From CAZHAC01 sp964383855 (lineage in GTDB: Bacteria > Chloroflexota > Dormibacteria > Dormibacterales > Dormibacteraceae), in assembly GCA_964383855.1 (NCBI GenBank), contig CAYLIP010000001.1, positions 1 to 64,000 on the forward strand: a DNA stretch of 64,000 bases. The letters are read 5' to 3'. The stretch's first letter is position 1. Every line of letters starts with the position of its first letter. Positions 1-8,980 of this stretch are shown one piece after another. The notes under the pieces are model-generated. The model worked only from the letters and a program-made list of their open reading frames with translations. It ran no database searches and had not been told where the DNA came from. Both the position numbers and the translations under genes were made by a program.

Positions 1-372
1 CACCCGGGCTCCGTTTGCACGATCCACTCCGAGAGCCCCCGGGAAACGCTTCCCCGGCTGGCCCGCCTGGCCTTGCGCAACCCGCACGCGCCGCGCGCCG
101 AGGCGGTGGTCGCGGAGATCGCGCGAACCGTCGACATCGTCATCCAGCTCGAGGCCCGCAGGAGCGGAGGCGTCAGGCGCCGCCGGCTGGTGACGATCGG
201 CTACGTGGCCGGCGTGGAGGGGGGACAGCCGGTGGTCGACGAGGTGGCCGGAGTCGACGCGGCAGGCGTCTGGCGGCGGCGGGCGAGCGCCGCGGCGCTG
301 CCCGAGCGGGTGCGCGCCAAGCTGGCCGAGGTCTGCTCGCCGGAGGCGCTTCTGGAGGGCCTGGATGCCTGA
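1..372 (+). CDS. TadA/CpaF-type pilus assembly ATPase, C-terminal end (5' partial)
   Basis: The gene runs in from outside the window; only the last 123 codons are present, so the start is missing. The opening residues HPGSVCTIHSESPRETLPRL match the Asp/His-box region of CpaF/TadA secretion ATPases, where GS-x-TIHANS and a following RLE are typical. It would power assembly of Tad/Flp pili at the cytoplasmic membrane. It ends 8 nt inside the next gene, a TadB homologue, which supports the call through operon context. The Walker motifs lie upstream of the window and cannot be checked. Confidence 0.85.
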   Translation, partial: HPGSVCTIHSESPRETLPRLARLALRNPHAPRAEAVVAEIARTVDIVIQLEARRSGGVRRRRLVTIGYVAGVEGGQPVVDEVAGVDAAGVWRRRASAAALPERVRAKLAEVCSPEALLEGLDA

Positions 373-1249
373 CCTGGAAGCGCTGGCCGCGGTGGTGGCG
401 GGCGCCGCGATCGCGACCGGGATCCTCGCTGCCCAGGGCTCGCGCCCTCGGCTGCCCAGGCCTCCGAACCGCATTCGGCGCCTGTGGCGGGCAGAGCTCG
501 ACCTTCGCCGCTCAGCCGTCACCGGCGCCGACGTGCGGACCCTGCTGCTCGCCGAGTCGGCGGCCTGGGTCCTGGCGGCCGGCGCCGCCTGGGTGATCAC
601 CGGCCTCCCGGTGGTCGCCGCCGCCTCCGCCGTGGCGGTGGGGAGCGGGCTGCGCATGGCGCTCCGGATGCGCTCGGCCCGCAACCTCGGCCGGCGCCAG
701 GACGCGGTGCTGGAGGCGGTTCGCATGCTCCGCGGATTGCTCGAATCGGGCGGCGTCGGCGTGCAGCAGGCGCTCGCGGTGCTTGCCGACCGGGGCCCGG
801 TAATCCTGCGCTCGGAGTTCGCCGCGATCGTCGCGGCCGGCGCCGCCGGCCGCCAGACCGCCGCCTGGCGCGCGGCTCGAGCGCGCGTCCAGGACCCGCT
901 CTTCGACATGCTGTGCGCCGCCATCCTGGTGCAGAGGCCGGCAGGCGGCCCTTTGGCGCCTCTCTTTGCCGATCTCGAGGAGTCGGTGGCCGGGATCCAC
1001 GAGGTGACCCGGGAGGCCGCGGCTCTCCAGCTTCAGGCCCGGTCGGCGGCCGCCCTGGTGGTGACCCTGCCGCTGGCCTTCCTCTTCATCCTCTCGGCGC
1101 TCCGCTCCCCGTACCTGGACGCCTATCACACCCCCGCCGGCTCCGCCTTCCTGGCGGCCATGCTGGCGGTCATCGGCTCCAGCTACGTATGGATCCAGCG
1201 GTGGCTCCGGCTGCCGGCGGAGCCGCGCCTGGACATCGCCGGTGACTGA
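365..1249 (+). CDS. tadB: Type II secretion F-domain protein, TadB-like
   Basis: This 294-residue integral membrane protein is the inner-membrane platform of a Tad pilus machine. Hydrophobic segments sit near residues 5-25, 60-95 and two at the C-terminus (about 222-242 and 255-275). The cytoplasmic middle contains the T2SF-domain pattern with paired helices around LRGLLESGGVGVQQALAVL. The ATG overlaps the upstream ATPase gene by 8 nt and the end overlaps tadC by 8 nt, so translation is probably coupled. TadB rather than TadC is inferred from gene order. The F-domain family itself is clear. Confidence 0.85.
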   Translation: MPDLEALAAVVAGAAIATGILAAQGSRPRLPRPPNRIRRLWRAELDLRRSAVTGADVRTLLLAESAAWVLAAGAAWVITGLPVVAAASAVAVGSGLRMALRMRSARNLGRRQDAVLEAVRMLRGLLESGGVGVQQALAVLADRGPVILRSEFAAIVAAGAAGRQTAAWRAARARVQDPLFDMLCAAILVQRPAGGPLAPLFADLEESVAGIHEVTREAAALQLQARSAAALVVTLPLAFLFILSALRSPYLDAYHTPAGSAFLAAMLAVIGSSYVWIQRWLRLPAEPRLDIAGD

Positions 1250-2093
1250 CCGCCTGCTGGCCGCCGCCGCCTTGGCGGCTGGACTCTGCCTGGCCCTGGG
1301 CGTGCTGGCGGCGGGCCGCCCAGCGCCCTTCGGCGCCGCCCAGGCCTGGCTCGACCGCCGCCGCCGGCCCGCCAAAGTCGTGAGGCTCTTCGCTCTTCCC
1401 CGGGTGCCTGAGGCGCCGCGATCCTGGCTCCAGCTGAGGCTCGAGCGCGCCGGCTGGCCAGAGACGGTCGACCGGTTCGCAGCCCTCACCGCGCTGGTCG
1501 CGGCTACGCTGGCGGCGGCCGGAGCGGCGCTCGGGTCACTTGCGGGCCCGTTGGCGATGGGTGGGATGGCGGTGGCCGGCGGCGCCTGCGGCGCCGGTCT
1601 CTGCCTTCGCCTGCTGATCGCCGCCGGGGCCGCTCGCCGCCGCCGGCTGCTGTCGGAGCTGGCTCCGACGCTCGAGCTCGCCTGCCTCGAGGTGGGCGGG
1701 GGCAACAGCGTGACCGCCGCCCTCACCGCGGTCACCCACCGGACGGCGGGCGAACTGTCGCGCGAGCTTCGGCTGGTCCTGGCGGCGGCGGCGCTCGCCA
1801 CCTCAGAGTCCACCGACACACGGCTGCGCCGCCTTGGGGAACGGCTCGAGCTGGAGCCTCTGACCTCCCTGGCCGCTGTGATCGCGACCAGCCGGGACTA
1901 CGGGTCAGGGGTGCTGGCGGGGCTGCGGGCGATTGCCGTCGACCTCAGGCGGGCCCGCCGGCGAGAGCTGATCGCCGCCAGCCGGGCCGCCCTGACCAGG
2001 ATCCTGGTGCCCGCCGCCACCGGCGTACTGATGCCCTTCCTCGCCATCCTTCTCTACCCGGCGATCACCTCGCTCACGGCCAACCTGCGATGA
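1242..2093 (+). CDS. tadC: Type II secretion F-domain protein, TadC-like
   Basis: This second platform protein of 283 residues starts with GTG. Membrane segments lie near residues 5-25, about 85-130 and at the C-terminus (about 255-278). The T2SF helix pair is visible around residues 135-235, including LAPTLELACLEVGGGNSVTA and the later SRDYGSGVLAGLRAIA. It is expected to pair with TadB beneath the pilus fibre. It sits between tadB and a pilin gene with short overlaps at both ends, as in Tad loci of other Gram-positive-type bacteria. Confidence 0.85.
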   Translation: MTDRLLAAAALAAGLCLALGVLAAGRPAPFGAAQAWLDRRRRPAKVVRLFALPRVPEAPRSWLQLRLERAGWPETVDRFAALTALVAATLAAAGAALGSLAGPLAMGGMAVAGGACGAGLCLRLLIAAGAARRRRLLSELAPTLELACLEVGGGNSVTAALTAVTHRTAGELSRELRLVLAAAALATSESTDTRLRRLGERLELEPLTSLAAVIATSRDYGSGVLAGLRAIAVDLRRARRRELIAASRAALTRILVPAATGVLMPFLAILLYPAITSLTANLR

Positions 2094-2503
2094 GCCGGCA
2101 GCGAGGCAGCGTGCTGGTCGAGTTCGCGCTGGTCTGGCCGCTCGTTCTACTGACGACGCTGGCCTCGGTGCAGGTGGCGCTCTGGGGATCCGCGGCATTC
2201 GCGGCCCGCGCCGCCGCCCTCGCCGGCGCCAGGGTGGGTGCTGCCGCCGGCGGCTCTCCGGCCGCCGCCTTCGCGGCCGCCGCGCCGGTGCTGAGGGCGG
2301 CCATGCCCCAAACCAGCATCAGCGCCTGGTGCCCCGGCCAGCCGCTTCGCCCTCAGGGCGTCCGGGTGTGCGCCGTCAGCCATCCGGCGGGCTTCGAGGT
2401 CGAGATCGGCGGCACGCTGCCCGGCCTGGTGCCCCTGGTTCCCGGAGACCAAGGGCCAGGCATCCATGCGGACGTCGCCCTGCCCTACGAGCGGTTCCAA
2501 TGA
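2090..2503 (+). CDS. TadE-like minor pilin
   Basis: This 137-residue protein has the TadE signature at its very N-terminus: a short basic leader followed by RGSVLVEFALVWPLVLLTTL, where the glutamate sits just after the processing site and the hydrophobic helix follows. Such pseudopilins are cleaved by a prepilin peptidase and incorporated into, or help assemble, Flp pili. Two cysteines in the C-terminal domain (in AWCPGQP and VRVCAVS) could form a disulfide outside the cell. It overlaps tadC by 4 nt and the next pilin gene by 4 nt. Confidence 0.8.
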   Translation: MSRQRGSVLVEFALVWPLVLLTTLASVQVALWGSAAFAARAAALAGARVGAAAGGSPAAAFAAAAPVLRAAMPQTSISAWCPGQPLRPQGVRVCAVSHPAGFEVEIGGTLPGLVPLVPGDQGPGIHADVALPYERFQ

Positions 2504-2895
2504 GCTCGCGGGGGCAGGCGATGGTGGAGGCGGCCCTCGTCCTCCCGGTCATGCTCGCGCTTGCCCTGGGCGGAGTCCTCGTGGCCCGCCTGGCGGACGC
2601 CCGCGCCGGCCTCGAGGGAGCGACCACCGCGGCCGCGAGCGCGGCGGCAAGGGCGCCATCGGCGGTCGCCGGGCAGGCGGCGGGCACCGCCGCCTTCGAA
2701 TCCGCGATCTCCGCCTACGGGCTCCGCGAGGCCACGGTCACCCTCGACACGGGCAGGTTCGCCAGGCCGGGCCGCGTCATGGCCACCGGCCGGGCCGACG
2801 TCGACCTCGGCTTTGCCCCGGTGCCCGGGCTCCCTCGCGCCGCCCGCCTGACCGCCAGCGCGACGGCGCCCGTGCAGACCTGGAGGACCAGGTGA
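2500..2895 (+). CDS. TadE/TadG-like minor pilin
   Basis: A 131-residue pseudopilin. The chosen ATG lies in an ATGA overlap with the preceding stop and gives the expected N-terminus MSSRGQAMVEAALVLPVML, with the conserved glutamate and hydrophobic helix of the TadE family. A longer open frame extends upstream but reads through the preceding pilin gene and has shadow-like composition. The remainder is alanine-rich and secreted-looking. It is the second of three consecutive small pilin-like genes, probably minor components of the same Tad fibre. Confidence 0.75.
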   Translation: MSSRGQAMVEAALVLPVMLALALGGVLVARLADARAGLEGATTAAASAAARAPSAVAGQAAGTAAFESAISAYGLREATVTLDTGRFARPGRVMATGRADVDLGFAPVPGLPRAARLTASATAPVQTWRTR

Positions 2896-3314
2896 GCCGG
2901 GGCCAGGCGCTGGTCTTCTTCGCCCTCGTCCTGCCGGTGGTGCTGCTGCCGGTGGCCGCGTTCGCCGCCGAGACCTCGATCGTGGCCCAGCGCCAGGCCC
3001 GGCTCAGCGAGGCCACCGCCCTGGCCGCGACCTCGGCGGCGCTCGCGCTCGACACCGGCTCGCTGCGCGCCGGGACCGGCTGGCGGCTCGATCCCGAGGC
3101 CGCCGGCGCGGCCGCGCGGGGCGCGCTCGCCGCCGGCGACCCGGACGCGGTGGTCGATGCCGTGACCGCATCCGGCGACCAGGTCGCGGTGAGCGCACAC
3201 GAGCCGGTCCGCCTGCTGCTGACGCCCTTTCTCGCCGGCACATCGCTCAACGTCAGGGCGCGTGCGACCGCCCGGCTCAGGTCTGGCTTCAGCCCGCCGC
3301 CGCCTCCGCCATGA
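2892..3314 (+). CDS. Tad pilus-associated membrane-anchored protein (TadG/RcpC-like N-terminus)
   Basis: This 140-residue product starts at GTG in a GTGA overlap. Its N-terminus VSRGQALVFFALVLPVVLLP is a pilin-like hydrophobic helix, but a Phe stands where TadE has Glu, so processing may differ. It ends in a run of prolines. The helix plus an alanine-rich domain resembles the putative Flp pilus-assembly TadE/G family. It is last in the pilus operon and is followed by an unrelated mobA gene 19 nt downstream. Confidence 0.65.
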   Translation: MSRGQALVFFALVLPVVLLPVAAFAAETSIVAQRQARLSEATALAATSAALALDTGSLRAGTGWRLDPEAAGAAARGALAAGDPDAVVDAVTASGDQVAVSAHEPVRLLLTPFLAGTSLNVRARATARLRSGFSPPPPPP

Positions 3315-3333
3315 TCAGCGGGTGGCGGAGGCG

Positions 3334-3906
3334 ATGCCGGCGACCCTGCTCATCCTCGCCGGCGGCGACAGCCGCCGCATGGGGCGGTCCAAGGCGACGC
3401 TCCCGGTTCGAGGCCGGACCCTGGTCGAGTTCGTCGCCGACCGCCTGGCGGCCGAGTTCGCGGAGCTGGTGGTCAGCGCCAACGACCCGGCCCTGGTGCC
3501 ACCGGCTCTCGCCCAGCGCGCCCGCATCGTGCGCGACCTGCATCCCGCACAGGGCCCGCTGGGGGGGATCGAGGCCGGCCTCATGGCCGCCGGCCACGGC
3601 ATCGTCCTTGCCGTGGCCTGTGACATGCCCAACGTCACGCCGGCGCTGGCCCGGCGGCTCGTTCGCTCCTGCGAAGATCGCGACGCGGCGGTGCCCGTCG
3701 TCGGCGGCCGGCCGGAGCCGGTCTGCGCTGCATACGCGACCTCCGCCGGGCACGCCGTCCGGGCCGCGCTCGACAGCGGGCGGCGCCGGGCCGGCGAGGT
3801 GCTCGACAGGCTGGACGTGGCCTGGGTCGTCGACGTCAACCCCGACGAGGTACAGAGCCTCAACACCCCCGAGGAGTACCGGCGCTTCCTCGACGCGTTG
3901 CGTTAA
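3334..3906 (+). CDS. mobA: Molybdenum cofactor guanylyltransferase
   Basis: MobA transfers GMP from GTP to molybdopterin cofactor, giving the guanine dinucleotide form used by bacterial molybdoenzymes. The N-terminal nucleotide-binding loop LILAGGDSRRMGRSK is diagnostic of the MobA-like NTP transferase family. Further down, the DMPNVTPALARRL segment carries the metal-binding aspartate, and GGRPEPVCAAY is a MobA motif. The 190-residue length is normal. ATG 3334 is preferred; GTG 3322 would add four residues. No other cofactor gene is adjacent, so its enzyme partner is unknown. Confidence 0.9.
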   Translation: MPATLLILAGGDSRRMGRSKATLPVRGRTLVEFVADRLAAEFAELVVSANDPALVPPALAQRARIVRDLHPAQGPLGGIEAGLMAAGHGIVLAVACDMPNVTPALARRLVRSCEDRDAAVPVVGGRPEPVCAAYATSAGHAVRAALDSGRRRAGEVLDRLDVAWVVDVNPDEVQSLNTPEEYRRFLDALR

Positions 3907-3969
3907 GTCGGTACATTGGTCTTCTGCTAACGAACTGGGCTGGCGCCCGGTGTGCGAGGGAGGCCGCAT

Positions 3970-4731
3970 TTGAAAATCGTCGTGACCGTCAAGCAGGTCC
4001 CGGACCCCAATTCCACCCAGGGCCTGGAGCCGGACAACAGCATCGCGCGCGACCGGGAGGTCGTTCTCGACCCTGGCGACGAGTACGGGGTCGAGGAAGC
4101 CCTTCAGCTCAAGGAGGCTCACGGTGGCGAGGTAGTGCTCGTCTCGATGGGGCCGGAGCGAGCCCGTGACGCCATTCGCAAAGGTCTCTCAATGGGCGCC
4201 GACCGGGGGATCCTGGTCACCGACGAGGCGCTGGCCGGCGCCGATGCACTGCTCACGGCTCGAGCCCTGGCGGCGGTGGTCAAGACCGAGGAGCCGGACA
4301 TCGTGATCTGCGCCACCGAGAGCACGGATGGCTCGACGGGGATGGTGCCCCCGATGCTGGCCGAGCTGCTGGGGTGCGCCCAGCTGACCTTCGCCAAGCA
4401 GGTCGAGGTGTCGGGTTCGACGGTCACCATCCATCGCCAGACGGAGGACGGCTATGCGGTGGTGGCGGCCGACACGCCGGTGCTGATTTCGGTCACCGCC
4501 GGGATCGCGGAGCCCCGCTACGCCTCGCTGAAGGGCATCATGGCCGCCCGCTCGAAAGAGGTGAAGCAGCTGGGCCTGGGCGACCTCGGTGTCGAGCGCG
4601 GCGAGCCGGTCGAGACCGTGCTCGGGGTCGTCGACGCCGAGACCCGCAAGGCGGGCGAGATCGTCGAGGACGACGGTCCGGCCGGCGTCGAGAAGATCAT
4701 GGCCGTGCTTCAGGCGGCCAAGGTCGTCTAG
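3970..4731 (+). CDS. etfB: Electron transfer flavoprotein beta subunit
   Basis: EtfB (253 residues) binds AMP and forms the soluble heterodimer that takes electrons from acyl-CoA and other dehydrogenases. The N-terminus KIVVTVKQVPDPN and the later DGSTGMVPPMLAELL segment are characteristic. TTG 3970 is chosen because a GAGGGAGG ribosome-binding site lies 6 nt before it and the family starts with VxVKxVPD; the upstream ATG at 3952 would add six unlikely residues. etfA follows 11 nt downstream. An acyl-CoA dehydrogenase at 56129 in this window is a possible donor (inference). Confidence 0.95.
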   Translation: MKIVVTVKQVPDPNSTQGLEPDNSIARDREVVLDPGDEYGVEEALQLKEAHGGEVVLVSMGPERARDAIRKGLSMGADRGILVTDEALAGADALLTARALAAVVKTEEPDIVICATESTDGSTGMVPPMLAELLGCAQLTFAKQVEVSGSTVTIHRQTEDGYAVVAADTPVLISVTAGIAEPRYASLKGIMAARSKEVKQLGLGDLGVERGEPVETVLGVVDAETRKAGEIVEDDGPAGVEKIMAVLQAAKVV

Positions 4732-4742
4732 GAGGAGGGAGG

Positions 4743-5705
4743 ATGGCCAGAATCTTCGTCTACGCAGAACTGCGCGACGGCCAGCCCGCAGCCATCGCGT
4801 ATGAGCTGCTCGCCAAGGCCAGGGAGCTGGGCGATGCCGAGGCGGTGGCGCTCGGCCCGGGCGCGGTGGCGGCCGCGTCCGAGCTGGGCAGGCACGGCGC
4901 CAAGGTCGTCTACGCCAACGAGGACCCGGCTTTCGCCGAATACCTCGCCGAGCCGGCCACCGATGCCATGAACGCGCTGGTCGAGCAGCATCAGCCGGAT
5001 CTCGTGCTCTTCGGGTTCACGACGGATTCGCGCGACGTGGCCGGCCGGCTGGCCGCCCGGCGAGAGGTCGGGCTCATCTCCAACAGCACCGACGTGGAAG
5101 CCCGCGATGGCGGCTGGGTGGCCAGTGTCCCCTACTTCGGCGGGGCCAAGGTCGCCGGGTACCGGGCCAATGCCAGGCCGGCGATCGTCGTGCTCAGGCC
5201 GAAGTCGTTCGAGGCGGCCGAGACCGGTGGCGAGGCGCGCGTCGAGCAGTTCGACGCGAGCGTGGGCGAGGGCTCCAAGCGGGCGCGGATAAGCGAGCGC
5301 CGCACCGAGGCCAGCGAGAAGATGAAGCTGGAAGATGCCCCGGTGGTCGTCTCCGGCGGTCGCGGCCTCCAGGGCCCGGAGAACTTTGAGCTTCTGGAGG
5401 GCCTGGCCGACGCGCTGGGTGCGGCGGTGGGCGCCTCCCGAGCGGTCGTCGACGCGGGCTGGGTGCCCTACTCGATGCAGGTCGGCCAGACGGGCAAGAC
5501 GGTCCGCCCGGGCGTGTATTTGGCTTTCGGGATCTCCGGAGCCATGCAGCACATGGTGGGCATGAAGGGCTCCAAGGTGATCATCGCGATCAACAAGGAC
5601 GCCGAGGCCCCGATCATGAAGGTCGCCGATCTCGGAGTGGTGGGCGATGCCCTCAAGATCCTGCCCGCGTTGACCGACGCGGTGAAGGCCCGCAAGGGCC
5701 GCTAG
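4743..5705 (+). CDS. etfA: Electron transfer flavoprotein alpha subunit
   Basis: EtfA (320 residues) carries FAD and with EtfB passes electrons towards the quinone pool. The C-terminal FAD-binding domain is clear: [20 protein letters not shown], followed by the GQTGKTVRP and [19 protein letters not shown] motifs typical of bacterial EtfA. The N-terminal domain starts with [23 protein letters not shown] 4743 follows a GGAGGAGGGAGG ribosome-binding site. It is co-transcribed with etfB. Confidence 0.95.
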   Translation: MARIFVYAELRDGQPAAIAYELLAKARELGDAEAVALGPGAVAAASELGRHGAKVVYANEDPAFAEYLAEPATDAMNALVEQHQPDLVLFGFTTDSRDVAGRLAARREVGLISNSTDVEARDGGWVASVPYFGGAKVAGYRANARPAIVVLRPKSFEAAETGGEARVEQFDASVGEGSKRARISERRTEASEKMKLEDAPVVVSGGRGLQGPENFELLEGLADALGAAVGASRAVVDAGWVPYSMQVGQTGKTVRPGVYLAFGISGAMQHMVGMKGSKVIIAINKDAEAPIMKVADLGVVGDALKILPALTDAVKARKGR

Positions 5706-5718
5706 GCGGCCCAGCCGG

Positions 5719-6600
5719 GTGCAGAGAGCAGAGGCGGAGCGCCTGCTCGAGGAGCGCTCCCGCCTCCGCGCGGGCCGCGATTTCAGCGCTGCCGACAGGA
5801 TCCGGGCTCAGCTTGCCGAGGCGGGATGGGACGTCGTCGACGGTCCCACGGGCAGCCATCTCAGGGCGGCCGGCGCGCCGGCTCAGGCGACCCCGGAACA
5901 GGTCCGCCGGGTCGCTGCCACGATGCTGACCCTGGTGCACGGCTGGCCGGAGGACGCCGAGCGCTGGGTCAGCTCGGTTCTCGCTCACACCCAGGGCGAC
6001 TTCGAGGTCCTGCTGGCTGTCAACTCCACTTCCGTAGAGCTCGGTGAACGCCTCCAGGCGCTTGGTAAAGACGCGCGCGTCCGCGTCCTGCGGCTCGAGC
6101 CGGCGGGCTGGGCGGAGGCCGTCAACGCCGCGCTCACCGCAGCCGCCGGCGAGGCGGTGGTCCTCTTCGATCCCGGCGTGGAGCTGACCGGGGATGTGCT
6201 CGGGCCTCTATTGCATGCCCTGGGCGACCCCTCGGTGGCGGTGGCGGGCGCCTTCGGCGTCCGCGCCAGCCGCAGCCTGAAGGAGTTCGAAGCTAGCGCC
6301 GGGCCCGAGGTCGACGCGGTGGAGGCCTACTGCATGGCGTTCCGCCGCCAGGACGCGCTCGAGGCCGGCGGGTTCGACCGGAAGTTCCGGTTCTACCGGA
6401 TCGCCGATTTCGAGCTCAGCTTCCGGCTCCGGGCGCGAGGCAACCGGCGGGCGGTGGTGGTTCCCGGCCTGCCGGTGGTGAAGCACGAGCACCGGCTGTG
6501 GGAGGCGGCTGAGCCGGCCGAGCGCGAGCGGCTCTCGAAGCGCAACCTCTACCGCTTCCTCGATCTCTGGCGGGAGCGCCAGGACCTCCTGGTCGGCTGA
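5719..6600 (+). CDS. CysRS C-terminal-like domain fused to a GT2-type glycosyltransferase
   Basis: This 293-residue protein combines two unrelated parts. Residues about 3-50 (RSRLRAGRDFSAADRIRAQL, then GWDVVDGPTGSHLR) match the C-terminal helical domain of cysteinyl-tRNA synthetase, where K/R-DF-x-x-AD-x-IR-x-x-L and DTPxGT are hallmarks. Residues about 65-285 look like a family 2 glycosyltransferase: a Rossmann-like start, FDPGVEL in place of a clear DxD, and a late ADFELSFRLRARG motif followed by a His-containing KHEHRL. The GTG start lies 13 nt after etfA. The acceptor and the role of the synthetase-like domain are unknown. Confidence 0.7.
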   Translation: MQRAEAERLLEERSRLRAGRDFSAADRIRAQLAEAGWDVVDGPTGSHLRAAGAPAQATPEQVRRVAATMLTLVHGWPEDAERWVSSVLAHTQGDFEVLLAVNSTSVELGERLQALGKDARVRVLRLEPAGWAEAVNAALTAAAGEAVVLFDPGVELTGDVLGPLLHALGDPSVAVAGAFGVRASRSLKEFEASAGPEVDAVEAYCMAFRRQDALEAGGFDRKFRFYRIADFELSFRLRARGNRRAVVVPGLPVVKHEHRLWEAAEPAERERLSKRNLYRFLDLWRERQDLLVG

Positions 6601-6606
6601 GGCCGG

Positions 6607-7230
6607 TCAGCCGTGGCGGAGCGCGGCCGCCATCGCGACGCATCCGAAGAGCAGCAGGAGAAGTCCGGAGGCGCGCGTTGCCAGGGCCAGCGCGGGGGCG
6701 CCGATGCGGCTGCGGGCCGAGGCCACGGCGCCGGTCAGAAGCGCCCACCATGCCGACGAGCCGAGGAAGACGCCGGTCACCAGCAGGGCCAGGGCGGCCG
6801 CGCCGCCGTGGCGTGAGGGCGCCAGAACCGCGGCCAGGGCTGCGAAGCTGAGGATGGTCGGCGGGTTGGCGAGGGTGATGCCGAGGATCGAAATGTAGTC
6901 GCGCAGCAGCCCGGCCCCCGAGCGGGGTGCGGCGGCGGCCTTCGAGGCAGGCGTCGAGATCAGCGTCCGGAGACCGATCAGGGCGATCGCCAGGCCCCCG
7001 GCCAGCTCCAGCCAGCGGGCGGCCGGGCCGAGCAGGAAGGCCGCCAGCGTGATGCCGGTGGCGGCGAGGGCCGCATACATGGCGTCGGCGGTGCCGACCC
7101 CGAGGCCGGAGGCGAGGCCGCTAAACCAGCCGCGCTCCAGCGTGCGGCGGATGCAGAGGAGGGCCACCGGGCCGACCGGCGCCGCGACCGCCAGCCCGAA
7201 GAGAAATCCCGCCGCCAGCACGCCGGCCAT
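6607..7230 (-). CDS. LysE-family amino acid/metabolite exporter
   Basis: This 207-residue membrane protein has about six hydrophobic segments, the usual LysE/RhtB fold length. The N-terminus GFLFGLAVAAPVGPVALLCI carries the family-typical PVGPV motif in the first helix, and the central ILGITLANPPTILSFAALAA segment matches the NP-containing fourth helix. Such proteins export amino acids or related small solutes; the substrate cannot be read from sequence. GAGAGGAG stands 6 nt before the ATG. It converges on the glycosyltransferase fusion gene, 6 nt away. Confidence 0.85.
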   Translation of the reverse strand: MAGVLAAGFLFGLAVAAPVGPVALLCIRRTLERGWFSGLASGLGVGTADAMYAALAATGITLAAFLLGPAARWLELAGGLAIALIGLRTLISTPASKAAAAPRSGAGLLRDYISILGITLANPPTILSFAALAAVLAPSRHGGAAALALLVTGVFLGSSAWWALLTGAVASARSRIGAPALALATRASGLLLLLFGCVAMAAALRHG

Positions 7231-7298
7231 CTTCTACTCCTCTCGGCTCTGCTCCTCTCGGGGCATTCCCTCTCCGAGCCCTCTCGGCGCCGGAGGCG

Positions 7299-8930
7299 CT
7301 AGCCGGTCTGACCGTTGCCGAGCACGTGGAGCCAGGTCAAGCCACTGTTGAGCTCGACAAGGTTGCCGGCCCCATCCGTGAACCAGACCGGAGTGTGCAC
7401 GCTTGCAAAGTCGAGTCCGGTGTCGGCACCCATGTGCCAGCTCCCGTGAATGACCCTGCCGTCGCTGAAGATGTCGGCCGGACCCGAGCCGGTCATCAGG
7501 TACCAGATGGAGTGGGCGCCACCGTTGTCGTCCTCGACCCAGCCCGCGTCCTGGAAGGGGACGTGCAGAAGAACGACGTTCTTGGCGTGCACCTGCTGGT
7601 CGGTGTTGGCGTCGATGAAGGGAGTGCCGGAGTCGGTCCGCAGATACTGCTGGCTGCCGCCGTCGTAGGCCCAGGAGACGTGGTGCAGGGGCACGTCGAC
7701 GTTGCCGGCCGGGTCGCCGGCCTGGATGTCGGGATGCGGCGGATCGACCTGGTAGGCGGGTGGCCCCAGCGGCATGCTCTGGCGAAGCGTGAGCGCCCGG
7801 TCGCCGGTCGTGTAGAGGTTGTGCGGCGCGACGTGCCCCTCGGTGCCCGACCTGAAGAAATGGTTGCCGGTGTCGAAGTCGTTGATCGTGGCCGGGACGA
7901 TCGGCCCGCCCCCTCCGAACATGTAGTGGAGCGTGCCGACCGAGGCCCCGCTGCACATGGTCCAGCCGTCGAAGGCAAAGCTCAGGTAGGGGTTGATCAT
8001 CCGGCAGCTGCGGACCGGACCGATCAGGTCGGGAGGCTTGTTGAAGTAGATCGCCGTCATCCGGCTGATGCTGTATTCGGACACGTACTCGTAGACCATG
8101 TCGGCCTGCTGGAGGCCGCGCTGGGGCCGGGCCGGGCCCGAGTTCTCGAGCACGACCTCGAACGGGTTGGCCGTCTTGAAGTTGCCGTCGATCCCGCTCG
8201 ACGTGTTGGCCGGCTCCAGCGCCACCGCGTTCAGCGTCGCCGCCACCGGATCGGTGAAGGGATCTCCGTAGGAGCTCTCGGCATTCGCCCCGACGGTCAG
8301 GTTGACCGGCGAGTAGAGGTTCTTGAAGGGGACGGCCAGCGTCACGTTCTGGTTGTCCGGCTGCCACTGGACGTTGGCGGCCGGCAGCGGCTGGTCGCCG
8401 GCCATGAAGGTGACGGTCGACGGCTTCATGGAGACGGTGAAGGCCACCTGCACCTTCGACCTGGGCGTCACCTGCACCGCCTTGGGATCGGCCGGCTTGC
8501 CGTCAACGCTGATCGAGTTCACCCCCACCCGCGGCTGCGTGAAGAAGCTGGCCGTCCAGGCGTGGAGCTTGGCCTTGTGCTTGGCGTCGGGAACGTCGGT
8601 GAGCCTGACCGTGTACCGCTTGGTCGGATCCCAGGTCTTCTGGGGAGCGATCAGGATCTGGTTCTTGCCGAGCGAAAGGCTCATCGGCGCCGCCGGCTCG
8701 AGCGTCACGTGGACCTTCGTGAGGTCGACGGGCTGGTCGAACTTGATGGGCACCGGCTGGTTGACGTGCACGTGCTCGGTGTTGCGCAGGTCCAGCCGGG
8801 CATGGATGCCGGCGGCCGGAGAGTTGAGGAAGATGAGGATCGTCCCCGCCACGATCAGGGCCGCCAGCACGCCTGCGGCGATGCCCATATGGAGCCTGGT
8901 CGGACGGTAGGACGTGATGCCACGAATCAC
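7299..8930 (-). CDS. DUF3048 domain-containing membrane-anchored protein (YerB-like)
   Basis: This protein of about 543 residues has one N-terminal transmembrane anchor (IAAGVLAALIVAGTILIFL, residues about 17-35), then Ig-like beta-rich segments with MSLSLGKNQILIAP and similar. The DUF3048 domain covers roughly residues 250-540: NPFEVVLENSGPARPQRGL, DMVYEYVSEYSISRM and GPVRSCRMINPYLSFAFDG are signature stretches. YerB-like proteins are surface proteins of unknown activity. The start is uncertain: GTG 8930 is used, ATG 8981 and ATG 8888 are alternatives and none has a good ribosome-binding site. It diverges from the carboxyltransferase gene. Confidence 0.8.
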   Translation of the reverse strand: MIRGITSYRPTRLHMGIAAGVLAALIVAGTILIFLNSPAAGIHARLDLRNTEHVHVNQPVPIKFDQPVDLTKVHVTLEPAAPMSLSLGKNQILIAPQKTWDPTKRYTVRLTDVPDAKHKAKLHAWTASFFTQPRVGVNSISVDGKPADPKAVQVTPRSKVQVAFTVSMKPSTVTFMAGDQPLPAANVQWQPDNQNVTLAVPFKNLYSPVNLTVGANAESSYGDPFTDPVAATLNAVALEPANTSSGIDGNFKTANPFEVVLENSGPARPQRGLQQADMVYEYVSEYSISRMTAIYFNKPPDLIGPVRSCRMINPYLSFAFDGWTMCSGASVGTLHYMFGGGGPIVPATINDFDTGNHFFRSGTEGHVAPHNLYTTGDRALTLRQSMPLGPPAYQVDPPHPDIQAGDPAGNVDVPLHHVSWAYDGGSQQYLRTDSGTPFIDANTDQQVHAKNVVLLHVPFQDAGWVEDDNGGAHSIWYLMTGSGPADIFSDGRVIHGSWHMGADTGLDFASVHTPVWFTDGAGNLVELNSGLTWLHVLGNGQTG

Positions 8931-8980
8931 GCGTACGGAGGGTAGCAAAGGCCCTCGCGGTGCCGGCCAGCGGCCGCCCA

